Assembly (NCBI GenBank): GCA_902773835.1
Contig: CACYFZ010000005.1
Coordinates: 34,091 to 98,090, forward strand
Reading direction: 5' to 3'
Length of the DNA stretch: 64,000 bases
Source: an uncultured Eubacteriales bacterium
Lineage (GTDB): Bacteria > Bacillota > Clostridia > Peptostreptococcales > Anaerovoracaceae
The notes under the pieces were generated by a model that saw nothing but the letters and a program-made list of their open reading frames with translations, was not told where the DNA came from and did not search any database. Below, piece by piece: positions 16,543-25,399 of the stretch. The position numbers and the translations under genes were made by a program. Numbering within the stretch: the first letter of the stretch is position 1; the number at the start of each line of letters is the position of its first letter.

Positions 16543-16834
16543 AATCCTCACCCTTTTCTTCTGTTATAGCCGGGAAATAAAGATGAATGTTTTCATTATC
16601 AAGTGCAGCATCTACGATTGTATCGAAAAGTGACATATACCATTCCGATGACTCGTCATCAAAGATCGGATCGATTGCGATATTTGTTTTTTCTTCTACG
16701 TCGATAAGGCAGTCGAAAAGCGCATCGAGATTTCCGCCGAAGTAGTCCGGGAATTCCAGATTTTCAGCTATGAATTCCATTGCGTCTTTCTTTCTTTTAA
16801 AATCATTTTCTCGTATAACAAGTATCTTTTCCAT
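16529..16834 (-). CDS. Barstar-family ribonuclease inhibitor
   Basis: A 101-residue cytoplasmic inhibitor that should bind and block the barnase-type RNase encoded just upstream. It has the barstar core LEFPDYFGGNLDALFDCL and acidic residues that in barstar face the basic RNase active site. The RNase stop is 11 nt before its start and its end overlaps the next gene, so toxin and immunity protein are made together. Length is typical (barstar is about 90 residues). Confidence 0.92.
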   Translation of the reverse strand: MEKILVIRENDFKRKKDAMEFIAENLEFPDYFGGNLDALFDCLIDVEEKTNIAIDPIFDDESSEWYMSLFDTIVDAALDNENIHLYFPAITEEKGEDYEEE

Positions 16835-16845
16835 CCTGTCACCTC

Positions 16846-17562
16846 TCAGTACAGTTGCTCATACGATTTATAGTGATCAGTCGTGTGGTATACCTTTCCG
16901 TCCTTGGTAAATACCAGTCTGTTTACACCTCTTCGGTCTCCGTTATAGTCGACATCGCATTCGTAGTATTCTTCGTCCTCCGGAAGGAGCTTCTCTCTGT
17001 TCTGAAATCTTCTGCCGCCTATCATTATGCCGTAGTCAGCCGGACATTCACTTTTCTTCCATCCCATCTTCTTGGCCTCTTTGTCCAAGACGTAATTAGG
17101 CGGCAATTTATGGTACTTGTGAATGTACGCCGCTACATCCGCTGCTGTGGTATACTCGCCGTTCTCATCTATACCGCCGGCTGAGACTTTTGAATCATCC
17201 TCTTCATATTGATTCTTATACTTATTATCCGATTCATTATTATAGCCGTATGCGGAATCATCATCAGAATCGTTATTGTCCTCGTACTGACTGTTCGAAG
17301 ACGAGTTGTCGAAGTCCTGCTCTTCCGAAGTCGAATAATCACTTCCGCTTTTATCTGCAGTCTCCTCTTGTTTATTGCCTCCGAGCAGCAATCTTCCGGC
17401 GAGCACTGCTCCCAAAAGCAGGGATATCGCAAGGAGCACGGTAAGAATCCTCACGCTCCTCTTCAAGCTGTTCACTGATTTTGTAAGTTCTCTGATTTCC
17501 GCCTGCGCATCACCGGAATTCATTTCTTCATTCTCTATTCTTTCCATTTCTTCTTTTCTCAT
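16846..17562 (-). CDS. Membrane-anchored barnase-family ribonuclease
   Basis: A 238-residue protein. Residues about 1-37 are cytoplasmic, about 38-60 a single transmembrane helix (ILTVLLAISLLLGAVLAG), about 65-125 a Ser/Asp/Asn/Tyr-rich linker and about 130-238 a barnase domain: AAYIHKYHKLPPNYV, GGRRFQNREKLLP, ECDVDYNGDRRG, YHTTDHYKSYEQLY. The Glu, Arg and His that match barnase E73, R87 and H102 are all present, so it should cleave RNA. Barnase is normally a freely secreted protein of about 110 residues; a membrane anchor plus a flexible linker is unusual and points to surface display. ATG 17562 is used; ATG 17547 is an alternative. Confidence 0.88.
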   Translation of the reverse strand: MRKEEMERIENEEMNSGDAQAEIRELTKSVNSLKRSVRILTVLLAISLLLGAVLAGRLLLGGNKQEETADKSGSDYSTSEEQDFDNSSSNSQYEDNNDSDDDSAYGYNNESDNKYKNQYEEDDSKVSAGGIDENGEYTTAADVAAYIHKYHKLPPNYVLDKEAKKMGWKKSECPADYGIMIGGRRFQNREKLLPEDEEYYECDVDYNGDRRGVNRLVFTKDGKVYHTTDHYKSYEQLY

Positions 17563-17644
17563 TTATCTGCAATGTGAGCGGAGCTCTCTTCTGTGAGCCA
17601 ACAATCTCTTTTACTTACAGAATTAGCAAAGGAATAATTCTTGC

Positions 17645-19105
17645 TTACAGATTGTCGGAGCCGTGCTTCTTGAGGAGCTCGTGCTTGAGATCCCAAAGGT
17701 TCTGTGACAGGTCCACATAGTAAGTCTGCGGATTTTCGAAACGCAGCATTTCTCCCCAAAGCGTATCAATTTGCTCGCGGCAGGTCTTCTTTATGTCTTC
17801 GATATCCGGTTCTTCATATACAAGTCGTCCCTTATCGAATATTTGGACCAGAAGCTCTTTAACTTCATAATTTTCGAGCAGCTTGCGCTTCCATACTGCA
17901 TTCGGATCGAAGATCTCATAAGGACTTCCGTCCGGAAGAGCTTCGTCTCTCAGCATAATCAGGTCCGCCATAGCCTTCCCGGTTTCCTTGCTGAAGAATC
18001 TTACAAGTTTTTTGAAACCCGGGTTGGTAATTTTCTCAACATTTTCCGAGATCTTCATTCTCGGCTCAAGATTGTCTCCCTTTCCTATCCCCGAGAGTTT
18101 GTACACGCCGCCGAATACAGGTTCCGAACGCGCGGTTATAAGTCTCTCTCCGACTCCGAAGGAATCAATCTGCGCACCCTCCTGGATTACATCTCGGATG
18201 ATGTACTCATCCAGTGAGTTGCTGATTACGATGGAGCAATCCTGAAGTCCCTCTTCATCGAGAATCCTGCGGCACTCCTTGGTGAGATATGTAATATCTC
18301 CCGAGTCGAGCCTTACACCCATCTTCTCAGGTTTGAGCTCCTTGAATACCTTAATGGCATTCGGAAGGCCGGATTTAAGTACGTTATATGTGTCAATCAG
18401 AAGCGTTGCGTTCTGAGGATAAATAGCGGTGTAAGTCTTGAATGCTTCATATTCTGATTCAAAGCTCTGTATCCAGCTGTGAGCCATTGTTCCCAGCGCA
18501 GGCACGAAGTGATTTCTGTCGGCAATTGTGCATGCCGTACCCACACAGCCTGCTATATATGCGGCCCTGGCTCCGTAAACTGCAGCGTCTGCTCCCTGAG
18601 CCCTCCTGGTTCCGAATTCCATTACGGGCCTTCCCTGAGCCGATCTTACTATTCTGTTTGACTTCGTGGCAATCAAGCTCTGGTGGTTGAACTGCATAAG
18701 AATGAATGTCTCAACGAACTGCGCCTGAATCAGAGGTCCCTTTACTATCATTACAGGTTCGTAAGGGAATATTGGATATCCCTCCGGAACGGACCACACA
18801 TCGCAGCTGAATTCAAAATTCTTAAGATACTCAAGGAAGTCATCGCTGAACATCTTCTTTGATCTGAGATATTCAATGTCCTCTTCCATGAATTGCAGCC
18901 TCTTCATATATGCAATTACCTGTTCCAAACCTGCCATTATGGCAAATCCGCCGCCGTCGGGCACCCTCCTGAAGAATACGTCGAAGCAGGCTTCTTTGTC
19001 GTGATTCTCCGAGTTAAAATAGCCGTTTGCCATTGTGATTTCATAGAAATCCGTCAGCATGGTCAGGTTATAGTCATTAAGCTTCTGATAATCTTTCTTT
19101 TTCAT
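17645..19105 (-). CDS. pncB: Nicotinate phosphoribosyltransferase
   Basis: A 486-residue enzyme of NAD salvage that joins nicotinate and PRPP with ATP to give nicotinate mononucleotide. It begins with LTMLTDFYEITMANGYF and contains FGTRRAQG, the phosphoribosyl-binding region MGVRLDSGD, and SFGVGERL. Length is typical of the Gram-positive form. GGAG lies 8 nt before ATG 19105. It is monocistronic, with a promoter in the shared gap with the rluA-family gene. Confidence 0.95.
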   Translation of the reverse strand: MKKKDYQKLNDYNLTMLTDFYEITMANGYFNSENHDKEACFDVFFRRVPDGGGFAIMAGLEQVIAYMKRLQFMEEDIEYLRSKKMFSDDFLEYLKNFEFSCDVWSVPEGYPIFPYEPVMIVKGPLIQAQFVETFILMQFNHQSLIATKSNRIVRSAQGRPVMEFGTRRAQGADAAVYGARAAYIAGCVGTACTIADRNHFVPALGTMAHSWIQSFESEYEAFKTYTAIYPQNATLLIDTYNVLKSGLPNAIKVFKELKPEKMGVRLDSGDITYLTKECRRILDEEGLQDCSIVISNSLDEYIIRDVIQEGAQIDSFGVGERLITARSEPVFGGVYKLSGIGKGDNLEPRMKISENVEKITNPGFKKLVRFFSKETGKAMADLIMLRDEALPDGSPYEIFDPNAVWKRKLLENYEVKELLVQIFDKGRLVYEEPDIEDIKKTCREQIDTLWGEMLRFENPQTYYVDLSQNLWDLKHELLKKHGSDNL

Positions 19106-19186
19106 TTCTTAACTCCGGGTTATTTCCCTCAAAAGATATGCTCGCGCGATAATCTCCTTCACTCGCGTCGAAGCTCATACATAATT

Positions 19187-19215
19187 ATTTTACCCTCTGC
19201 ACCGGGCATTTGCAA
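19187..19215 (-). promoter_or_regulatory. pncB promoter
   Basis: Minus strand: TTGCAA (19210-19215), 17-bp spacer, TAAAAT (19187-19192). It stands back to back with the promoter at 19226-19254. Confidence 0.6.
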
Positions 19216-19225
19216 TCAATCTGTG

Positions 19226-19254
19226 TTGAGCATTGACGGGCTCTGTGCTAAAAT
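19226..19254 (+). promoter_or_regulatory. Promoter of the rluA-lepB-smpB operon
   Basis: Plus strand: TTGAGC (19226-19231), 17-bp spacer, TAAAAT (19249-19254), 36 nt before the start codon at 19291. Confidence 0.6.
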
Positions 19255-19290
19255 GTTAGCTGTGTTTCAGGCCTTGAGCCGAGGAGGATT

Positions 19291-20361
19291 ATGAGAGAAA
19301 TTACTATCACGGCAAACGATGCAGGAAGACGTTTGGACCGCTTCCTGAGAAAATATCTCAAGTCCGCCTCTCTTGGTGAGATTTACAAATTCATCCGTAA
19401 AGACGTAAAAGTCGACGGAAAGAGAAAAAGTGAATCATATATATTAAATGAAGGCGAAGTCCTCTCGCTATACCTCTCCGACGATGTGCTGACTAAGCTC
19501 AGCGGCGGACGCTTTCAAATAGAAAGCAGCAGCGGCGGGGGCAAAGATATATCAATCAAAAGAATACACGCCGATATAAAACGCAACTTCGACTTAGTGT
19601 ACGAAGATGAGCAGATTCTCATTGCGAATAAGCCGTACGGACTCCTGACTCACGGTGATTCCCGAGAAAAGAAGGATCATCTGGCCAACCGCGTTAAAGA
19701 CTATCTCATCGCAAGCGGCTCGTACGATCCCGGAGCAGAGAAGGTCTTCGCACCGGCACCGGTCAACAGACTGGACAGAAACACCTCGGGTATAGTTCTC
19801 TTCGGTAAGACTTCCGAATCTTTGAGAGAGCTTACACGTATGATACGCGAGGACGAGATCAGAAAATACTATCTGACAATAGCCTGCGGAGAGATTAACG
19901 AAGAGTTACATCTCTCCGGTAGTCTTGTAAAAGATGCGAAAAAAAATAAAGTTGAGATTCTCAGGGCTGGTGAATCGTCGGAATATGCGAAGAATATTGA
20001 GACTGTCGTGAGGCCGCTGGAAGTTCTGAGCTTCGGGGTAGGATACAAAGCCACGCTCTGCAAAGTGGAGCTGATAACAGGCCGCTCTCATCAAATCAGA
20101 GCACACCTGGCGGCAGTCGGACACCCTCTGATCGGTGACGGCAAATACGCCCTCAGAAGATACTCGGACGAAAATGCATTTGCCAAAGATGCTGCAGGCA
20201 TAAGTACACAGTTCCTGCATGCTGCGGAAATCATCTTTGCACAGGATGTCGGCACTTCGGATTGCCTCGGATACCTGGCAGGCAAATCATTCAAATGCAA
20301 TTTGCCTAATAGGCTCAGCGAAGTTTACTTTGCGCTGGGAGGCGCCGGTACAGACTTATAA
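19291..20361 (+). CDS. RluA-family RNA pseudouridine synthase (RluC/RluD type)
   Basis: A 356-residue enzyme that converts uridine to pseudouridine, most likely in 23S rRNA. An S4 RNA-binding domain (RRLDRFLRKYL, residues about 9-90) precedes the catalytic domain with VNRLDRNTSGIVLF (catalytic Asp) and GRSHQIRAHLAAVGHPLIGDGKY. GAGGAGG lies 4 nt before ATG 19291. It is the first gene of an operon with lepB and smpB. The exact target position cannot be read from sequence. Confidence 0.93.
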   Translation: MREITITANDAGRRLDRFLRKYLKSASLGEIYKFIRKDVKVDGKRKSESYILNEGEVLSLYLSDDVLTKLSGGRFQIESSSGGGKDISIKRIHADIKRNFDLVYEDEQILIANKPYGLLTHGDSREKKDHLANRVKDYLIASGSYDPGAEKVFAPAPVNRLDRNTSGIVLFGKTSESLRELTRMIREDEIRKYYLTIACGEINEELHLSGSLVKDAKKNKVEILRAGESSEYAKNIETVVRPLEVLSFGVGYKATLCKVELITGRSHQIRAHLAAVGHPLIGDGKYALRRYSDENAFAKDAAGISTQFLHAAEIIFAQDVGTSDCLGYLAGKSFKCNLPNRLSEVYFALGGAGTDL

Positions 20362-20393
20362 GATAACATAATAAAGCGAAGGATAATTATAAG

Positions 20394-21065
20394 ATGAGAA
20401 GTGATAAGAATATGAAATCAGCAAATGATGTAAATGCAGATAACGAAATCAAAGAAGTAAAGACCCGGGATGTCTCAATGGTAACAGAGCCGAGACATGC
20501 AGCAGCCGAATCCGGCGAAAGCAGTGCTGCCGACATCATAAAGAGCCTGGCTATAGACGTAGTAATCGCATTCTGCCTGGCAGGCGCGCTTTTGTATTTC
20601 ATAAGACCGACCATTGTTAAGCAAAGCTCTATGGAGGATACGCTGCACAATAACGACTATATGATCATGTACCGTCAGGCCTATAGGAATCACGGGCCTG
20701 AGCGCGGAGATATCATCATCTTCCAGAGCGAGCTTCCTAACGACAACGGAGAGGGAAGCAAACTCCTTATTAAGCGCGTGATCGGGCTTCCGGGAGACAA
20801 GATTGAAATCAAAGACGATCAGCTCTACATAAACGGAAAAGCTTATCACGAAGATTATTTGAAGGACGGATACACACCTATTGTAGAGATCCCGGCAGAA
20901 GGAGAATCAATTACCGTTCCTGATAACTCATACTTCTGTATGGGAGATAACAGAGCGGGAAGCACGGACTCCCGCGATTCCAGTGTAGGCTGTGTAACTT
21001 CAGACCTCATCAAAGGTAAAGTCGTTCTGAGGCTCTTCCCGTTCAATAAGATAAGGAGATTCTAG
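20394..21065 (+). CDS. lepB: Signal peptidase I
   Basis: A 223-residue membrane serine protease that cuts signal peptides from secreted proteins, many of which are encoded here. A hydrophilic N-terminus of about 45 residues precedes one transmembrane helix (VVIAFCLAGALLYF). The catalytic Ser is in KQSSMEDTL and the catalytic Lys in LLIKRVIGLPGD; MGDNRAGSTDSRDSSVG is the family C-terminal box. GAAGGA lies 12 nt before ATG 20394. Same operon as the pseudouridine synthase and smpB. Confidence 0.94.
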   Translation: MRSDKNMKSANDVNADNEIKEVKTRDVSMVTEPRHAAAESGESSAADIIKSLAIDVVIAFCLAGALLYFIRPTIVKQSSMEDTLHNNDYMIMYRQAYRNHGPERGDIIIFQSELPNDNGEGSKLLIKRVIGLPGDKIEIKDDQLYINGKAYHEDYLKDGYTPIVEIPAEGESITVPDNSYFCMGDNRAGSTDSRDSSVGCVTSDLIKGKVVLRLFPFNKIRRF

Positions 21066-21081
21066 GGCGGATTAATCGGCT

Positions 21082-21558
21082 ATGGCAAAGAAATCAAAAA
21101 AAGTAGTTGCGAATAATAAAAAAGCGTTCCACGACTTTCACGTCGAGGAGCGTTTTGAAGTGGGCATAGTTCTGACCGGGACGGAGATTAAGTCCGTTAG
21201 AGCAGGCGGAGTCAGCATAAAGGAAAGTTATGCTAAGATCACCAATAAAGGAGAGCTCATAATAACCGGCATGCACATCGCACCGTATGAGCAGGGAAAC
21301 CGCTTCAATGTAGATCCTCTGCGCGTCCGCACCCTGCTGATGCATAAGAAAGAGATCAACAAGTTATACGGGACACTTAAGACCCAGCAGGGACTGACTC
21401 TTATACCTCTTTCCCTTTATCTCGATGAGAACGGACGCTGCAAGCTGGAGCTCGGCCTCTGCCGAGGAAAGAAACTCTATGACAAGCGCGAATCAGACGC
21501 TAAGCGAGACGCCGAGCGCAAGATGGATAAGGCCATAAAGGCGTCAAGAAACCGCTAA
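21082..21558 (+). CDS. smpB: SsrA-binding protein
   Basis: A 158-residue tmRNA partner protein needed for trans-translation. It shows HDFHVEERFEVGIVLTGTEIKSVRAGGVSIKESYA, GMHIAPYEQGN and a basic C-terminal tail (KRDAERKMDKAIKASRNR) that enters the decoding centre. Its RNA partner ssrA is at 12545-12899 on the other strand, not adjacent as in many Firmicutes. Only 16 nt separate it from lepB, and a strong terminator follows. Confidence 0.96.
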   Translation: MAKKSKKVVANNKKAFHDFHVEERFEVGIVLTGTEIKSVRAGGVSIKESYAKITNKGELIITGMHIAPYEQGNRFNVDPLRVRTLLMHKKEINKLYGTLKTQQGLTLIPLSLYLDENGRCKLELGLCRGKKLYDKRESDAKRDAERKMDKAIKASRNR

Positions 21559-21567
21559 AGGAAATAA

Positions 21568-21615
21568 AAATGAATCCCATTCGATGATTTTCGTCAGATG
21601 GGATTCATTTTTTTA
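21568..21615. terminator. Bidirectional terminator between smpB and rnfB
   Basis: AAATGAATCCCAT (21568-21580) pairs with ATGGGATTCATTT (21598-21610) and runs into T8 on the plus strand; A-rich sequence on the other side gives U on the minus strand. It separates the convergent smpB and rnf operons. Confidence 0.9.
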
Positions 21616-21622
21616 GCAAATC

Positions 21623-22507
21623 TTAAGCTTTGGCTTCGGCCTTTTCTTTGGCTTTGGCAGCGGCTGCCTTTTTAGCAGCGGCTGCTTTTTCTGCTGCGGC
21701 CTTAGGCGGCAGCTTCTTGAAGCTGTTGATAGCTCCGGTCGGGCAGACTACAGCGCAGAGTCCGCAGGACTTGCACTTGGCTACATCTATTCTGGCCAGG
21801 TTGTCTTCGACTGTTATGGCGCCGAAGTTGCAGACCGTGGTGCACTTGGTGCAGCCGATGCATGCGTTGTCGCAGTTTTTCTTGGCGACTGCGCCCTTGT
21901 CCGTGGACGAGCAGAGCACGTGCACCTGTGCCTTTACAGGAACGAGCTTGATTATCTTCTGCGGACAAGCGCCTACACAGGCGCCGCATGCCACGCAGTT
22001 TTCTCTGTTTACTTTAGCGATTCCGTCTACGATGCCGATGGCGTCGAACTGGCATGCGTCGGCGCAGTCGCCGAGTCCCATGCAGCCGTACATGCAGGCG
22101 TTAGGAGATGAGAACCATCCCTTGGCTCCCTTGCAGGAGCTCATTCCCTGCCAATCGAGTACGGTACGTCTTGCATCGCACACGCCGTTACACATTACCT
22201 GAGCGACTTCAGGCTCTGCGTCTCCTGCGGCTCTGCCGAGTATTTCAGCTATGGCAGATGCCGTGCCGGCGCCTCCCGGAGAACATTTTGTAAGAGGAAG
22301 ATCCTCATCTTCAACCAGGGCCGCAGCGTATGCGTCGCAACCTGCGAATCCGCAGCCGCCGCAGTTAGCGCCCGGAAGCGCTTCTCTGACCTGCGTTACC
22401 CTCTCGTCAACTGCAACGTGGAATACCTTTGATGCGAATACCAGAAGTGCTGCGCAGATAAGTCCGATTACTGCTACCAGCAGTACGGGTGTCATAATAC
22501 CATTCAT
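21623..22507 (-). CDS. rnfB: Rnf complex subunit RnfB (ferredoxin-side Fe-S protein)
   Basis: A 294-residue subunit of the Na+/H+-pumping ferredoxin:NAD+ oxidoreductase. An N-terminal membrane helix (residues about 5-27) is followed by a 4Fe-4S motif GANCGGCGFAGCDAYA, a second Cys region and two ferredoxin-type clusters (CVACGACVGACP and CKSCGLCAVVCP), plus CIGCTKCTTVC. It should accept electrons from reduced ferredoxin. The last 30 residues are a low-complexity Ala/Lys/Glu tail, an unusual extension. It is the final gene of rnfCDGEAB. Confidence 0.94.
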   Translation of the reverse strand: MNGIMTPVLLVAVIGLICAALLVFASKVFHVAVDERVTQVREALPGANCGGCGFAGCDAYAAALVEDEDLPLTKCSPGGAGTASAIAEILGRAAGDAEPEVAQVMCNGVCDARRTVLDWQGMSSCKGAKGWFSSPNACMYGCMGLGDCADACQFDAIGIVDGIAKVNRENCVACGACVGACPQKIIKLVPVKAQVHVLCSSTDKGAVAKKNCDNACIGCTKCTTVCNFGAITVEDNLARIDVAKCKSCGLCAVVCPTGAINSFKKLPPKAAAEKAAAAKKAAAAKAKEKAEAKA

Positions 22508-22519
22508 CCGTGCACCTCC

Positions 22520-23101
22520 TTACTGGAACATTCCCGTGAAGCCCATGAACGACAGAGCCATGATGGACGCTGCCACGAGGATGATTCCGACTCCCTGGAA
22601 CGGAGCAGGAATACCGTCCATATTGTTGAGCTTCTCTTCACGAATGCCTGCGAAGAGGACCATTGCTACCATGTAGCCGACTCCTGCTCCGAAAGCATAT
22701 ACGACTGACTGCAGATATGAATATCCGTAGCTTATTGCGTTAATAGTCGCACCCAGGATAGCGCAGTTGGTAGTGATCAGCGGAAGGAAGATACCGAGGG
22801 CCTTCTGGAGAGCCGGAAGATATCTCTTCATGAACATCTCTACGAACTGTACGAGGGCGGCGATTACGAGAATGAACACCACCGTCTGAAGGTATGCAAG
22901 GTCGAAGCGGTTCAGAATCTGCATTACCGGCCATGTAACCAGCTCTGCGATTACCATTACGAATACAACCGCGCCGCCCATACCGACGGAAGAACTCATT
23001 TTATTCGATACTCCGAGGAATGAACAAATTCCCAGGAACTGCGACAGTACGAAGTTATTAACGAGGACTATCGCCATAAAGATTACTATAAGGTTTACCA
23101 T
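22520..23101 (-). CDS. rnfA: Rnf complex membrane subunit RnfA
   Basis: A 193-residue integral membrane protein with six hydrophobic helices; it starts with NLIVIFMAIVLVNNFVLSQFLGICSFLGV, the conserved RnfA/NqrE opening with the half-helix Cys that helps bind a 2Fe-2S cluster, and has LITTNCAILG with the second Cys. It forms the ion and electron path with RnfE. It lies 17 nt after rnfE and 12 nt before rnfB. Confidence 0.95.
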   Translation of the reverse strand: MVNLIVIFMAIVLVNNFVLSQFLGICSFLGVSNKMSSSVGMGGAVVFVMVIAELVTWPVMQILNRFDLAYLQTVVFILVIAALVQFVEMFMKRYLPALQKALGIFLPLITTNCAILGATINAISYGYSYLQSVVYAFGAGVGYMVAMVLFAGIREEKLNNMDGIPAPFQGVGIILVAASIMALSFMGFTGMFQ

Positions 23102-23118
23102 TTATGTCGTCCTCCTTT

Positions 23119-23847
23119 CTATACTGCCTCGGCAGCGCCTGCCTTGCCGGCTTCCTTGGCTGCCTTCTCTTCTGCAACTTCTTCATTGGCCTCAGCGGTA
23201 TTGCATGAATTGTACATAGGGCAAAGTCCGCAGCTGAATCCCTTGGCCTTGAGAGCACGTCCCTTTGTTGCGGCCTGCATAACGGCGATAAGTACGCCGA
23301 ATACGAAGAATCCGCCCGGAGGGAGATTGAAGAATCCGATCGAGAAGTTCGGAATAATGGTTATGCCGAGGAGGCAACCTGTTCCGAAGAACTCTCTGAT
23401 GGCGCCCATGAATGCGAGGGCCAGTGTGAATCCGAGTCCCATTCCGATTCCGTCGATCGCAGAGTCGATTACCGTATTCTTATTGGCAAAGGCCTCAGCA
23501 CGGCCGAGAATGATGCAGTTTACTACGATAAGCGGGATGAACACTCCGAGAGCCTTGTTAATCTCAGGCGCATAAGCCTGAAGAACGAACTGAACCAGCG
23601 TTACGAAGCCCGCGATTACTACGATGTAGCAAGGAATTCTGACCTTGTCGGGAATTACCTTACGCAAAAGCGAAATAACGATATTGGAACAAATCAGTAC
23701 AGCCGTAGCCGACAGCCCCATTCCGAGCGCATTTATAAGTGAGCTGGAAGTGGCCAGGAACGGACATGTTCCGAGAAGAAGCACCAGTACAGGGTTTTCC
23801 TTAATTATTCCGTTCGTAAGGATTGCAAGTTTACTTTTCTTTTCCAT
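23119..23847 (-). CDS. rnfE: Rnf complex membrane subunit RnfE
   Basis: A 242-residue membrane subunit, paralogous to RnfA. It has NPVLVLLLGTCPFLATSSSL near the N-terminus (cluster Cys) and PLIVVNCIILGRAEAFA later. The first 200 residues are the usual core; an extra Cys-containing hydrophilic tail (CGLCPMYNSC, then Ala/Glu/Lys-rich) of about 40 residues follows. The start overlaps the rnfG stop by one base (TAATG), so translation is coupled. Confidence 0.94.
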   Translation of the reverse strand: MEKKSKLAILTNGIIKENPVLVLLLGTCPFLATSSSLINALGMGLSATAVLICSNIVISLLRKVIPDKVRIPCYIVVIAGFVTLVQFVLQAYAPEINKALGVFIPLIVVNCIILGRAEAFANKNTVIDSAIDGIGMGLGFTLALAFMGAIREFFGTGCLLGITIIPNFSIGFFNLPPGGFFVFGVLIAVMQAATKGRALKAKGFSCGLCPMYNSCNTAEANEEVAEEKAAKEAGKAGAAEAV

Positions 23848-24428
23848 TACTTGGCACCTCCCATCTCTTTATATTGCTCGAGAGCGCAGTAGACGGCTTT
23901 GTGGACGGCGCCTGAGGATACGGAAGCTCCCGTTACCTCTACGATATCGTCGGCATGGGCCTTGATATTATTGCTGCCGAGTTCTGTCTTACCTATATAC
24001 TGCGAGAGATGGCCCGGATCCTGGGCTTTGGTTCCCACGCCCGGTGTGTCGGCGTGTTCTGTTACTTTCACGCCCGTGACCTCTCCGTTCTTATTGATTC
24101 CTACCATAGCGGTGAGCATGCCACCGTATGAGTTGGATTTAACTGTTACTACCACGCCGGCGCCGTTCTTTGCTTTATAGCAATCTTCGGCATATACCTT
24201 ACCCGGCTCATACTCTACGAGCTCTACTCCTGCGTCTTCAAATTCGCCCTTGGCATCTTCAAGGAGTTCGGATCTGGCTTCACTTGCTGCCGCCTCTGTA
24301 TTGGCAGCGATTATAGGTGCCGTAACTCCGTAGGTAAACGCCAGAAGGAAGGTTACTGCGAAGCAGATTGCCACCAGTACCAGTACAGGCGAGATGAAGT
24401 CTTTGAAAGCGCTGTTCTTAGTTTCCAT
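23847..24428 (-). CDS. rnfG: Rnf complex flavoprotein subunit RnfG (covalent FMN)
   Basis: A 193-residue extracytoplasmic FMN-binding subunit with one N-terminal transmembrane helix (VLVAICFAVTFLLAFTYG). Landmarks are GVVVTVKSNSYGGMLTAMVGI and DTPGVGTKAQDP. The attachment motif reads VEVTGASVSSGA: relatives normally show D-x-x-S/T-G-A-T, so the Asp is replaced by Val and the final Thr by Ser. ATG 24428 has GGAGG 8 nt upstream; a GTG at 24437 is a less likely start. The gene overlaps rnfD by 11 nt. ApbE at 5212-6228 is the likely flavin transferase. Confidence 0.92.
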   Translation of the reverse strand: METKNSAFKDFISPVLVLVAICFAVTFLLAFTYGVTAPIIAANTEAAASEARSELLEDAKGEFEDAGVELVEYEPGKVYAEDCYKAKNGAGVVVTVKSNSYGGMLTAMVGINKNGEVTGVKVTEHADTPGVGTKAQDPGHLSQYIGKTELGSNNIKAHADDIVEVTGASVSSGAVHKAVYCALEQYKEMGGAK

Positions 24429-25398
24429 TCTTGGCACCTCCCTCCTTCAGATAGAACTTGTAGGACAGGTTGTTGAAAAGCGGTACGCACAGGTTCATCA
24501 GAAGTATTGAGAAGGATACGCCTTCAGGGTACGATCCGAAGAGCCTGATGCTCATTGTTATTATTCCGCAGCCTATTCCGAAAAGAAGCTGTCCCAGCGG
24601 GAGCTTCGGGCTTGTGACATAGTCAGTTGCCATAAAGAAAGCTCCGAGCATCACACCGCCTGAGAGCACATGGAAGAGCGCCCAGTGCAGGCTTCCTGTT
24701 GCGATAAGTCCGAAAACGAATACGGTTCCGATAAATGCGCAAGGGATAATCGGGCTGATTACCTTGCGGATTATCAGGTAGATGCCTCCGAGGAGAAGTG
24801 CGAGCGCGCAGACTTCTCCGGTGGATCCGCCGTGGAATCCGATAAACATATGCCAAAGATCGGGAATCTGACTGATCTGATCTTTGCCGCCCTCCGCGTA
24901 AAGTGCAAGAGGCGTAGGACCCGTCACGCCGTCGACTGCAGGCTGAAGCCTGGTCAAAGGCCAGGTGGACATGGCGGATGAGAATGAAATAAACAGGAAG
25001 ATTCTGGCTGTAATAGCCGGGTTACTGAAGTTTCTTCCGAGTCCGCCGAAGAGTTGCTTTACCACCACGATTGCGAACAAGCATCCGAGGATGGCCATCC
25101 AGAACGGGAAGCTTGACGGAACATTAAATGCTATCAGAAGTCCCGTGAGAGCAGCCGACAGGTCCTTGATGGTCTGCTTCTTATGTGTAATAACGTTGTA
25201 AATATATTCAAAGGCCACGCTTGCTACTACGCATACGATTGAAAGCACTGCTGCTCTCAGCCCGAATATGTAAATGCTTGCTACCCACGCAGGAGCTAGT
25301 GCCAAAAGCACCGACCCCATCAGGCGGGTTGTATCCGACTCGGTTACGATATGCGGTGAAGAGGATACGACTAAATTGCCATGATACTTATTGTCCAT
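24418..25398 (-). CDS. rnfD: Rnf complex membrane flavoprotein subunit RnfD
   Basis: A 326-residue membrane subunit with about nine helices. It starts VVSSSPHIVTESDTTRLM, the usual RnfD/NqrB opening, and has LFGGLGRNFSNPAITARIFL and FFMATDYVTSPKLP. The covalent FMN site reads DGVTGPTPLA, where most relatives have S/T-G-A-T-P-L, so Ala is replaced by Pro. It starts one base after the rnfC stop. Confidence 0.94.
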   Translation of the reverse strand: MDNKYHGNLVVSSSPHIVTESDTTRLMGSVLLALAPAWVASIYIFGLRAAVLSIVCVVASVAFEYIYNVITHKKQTIKDLSAALTGLLIAFNVPSSFPFWMAILGCLFAIVVVKQLFGGLGRNFSNPAITARIFLFISFSSAMSTWPLTRLQPAVDGVTGPTPLALYAEGGKDQISQIPDLWHMFIGFHGGSTGEVCALALLLGGIYLIIRKVISPIIPCAFIGTVFVFGLIATGSLHWALFHVLSGGVMLGAFFMATDYVTSPKLPLGQLLFGIGCGIITMSIRLFGSYPEGVSFSILLMNLCVPLFNNLSYKFYLKEGGAKNGN

Positions 25399-25399
25399 A

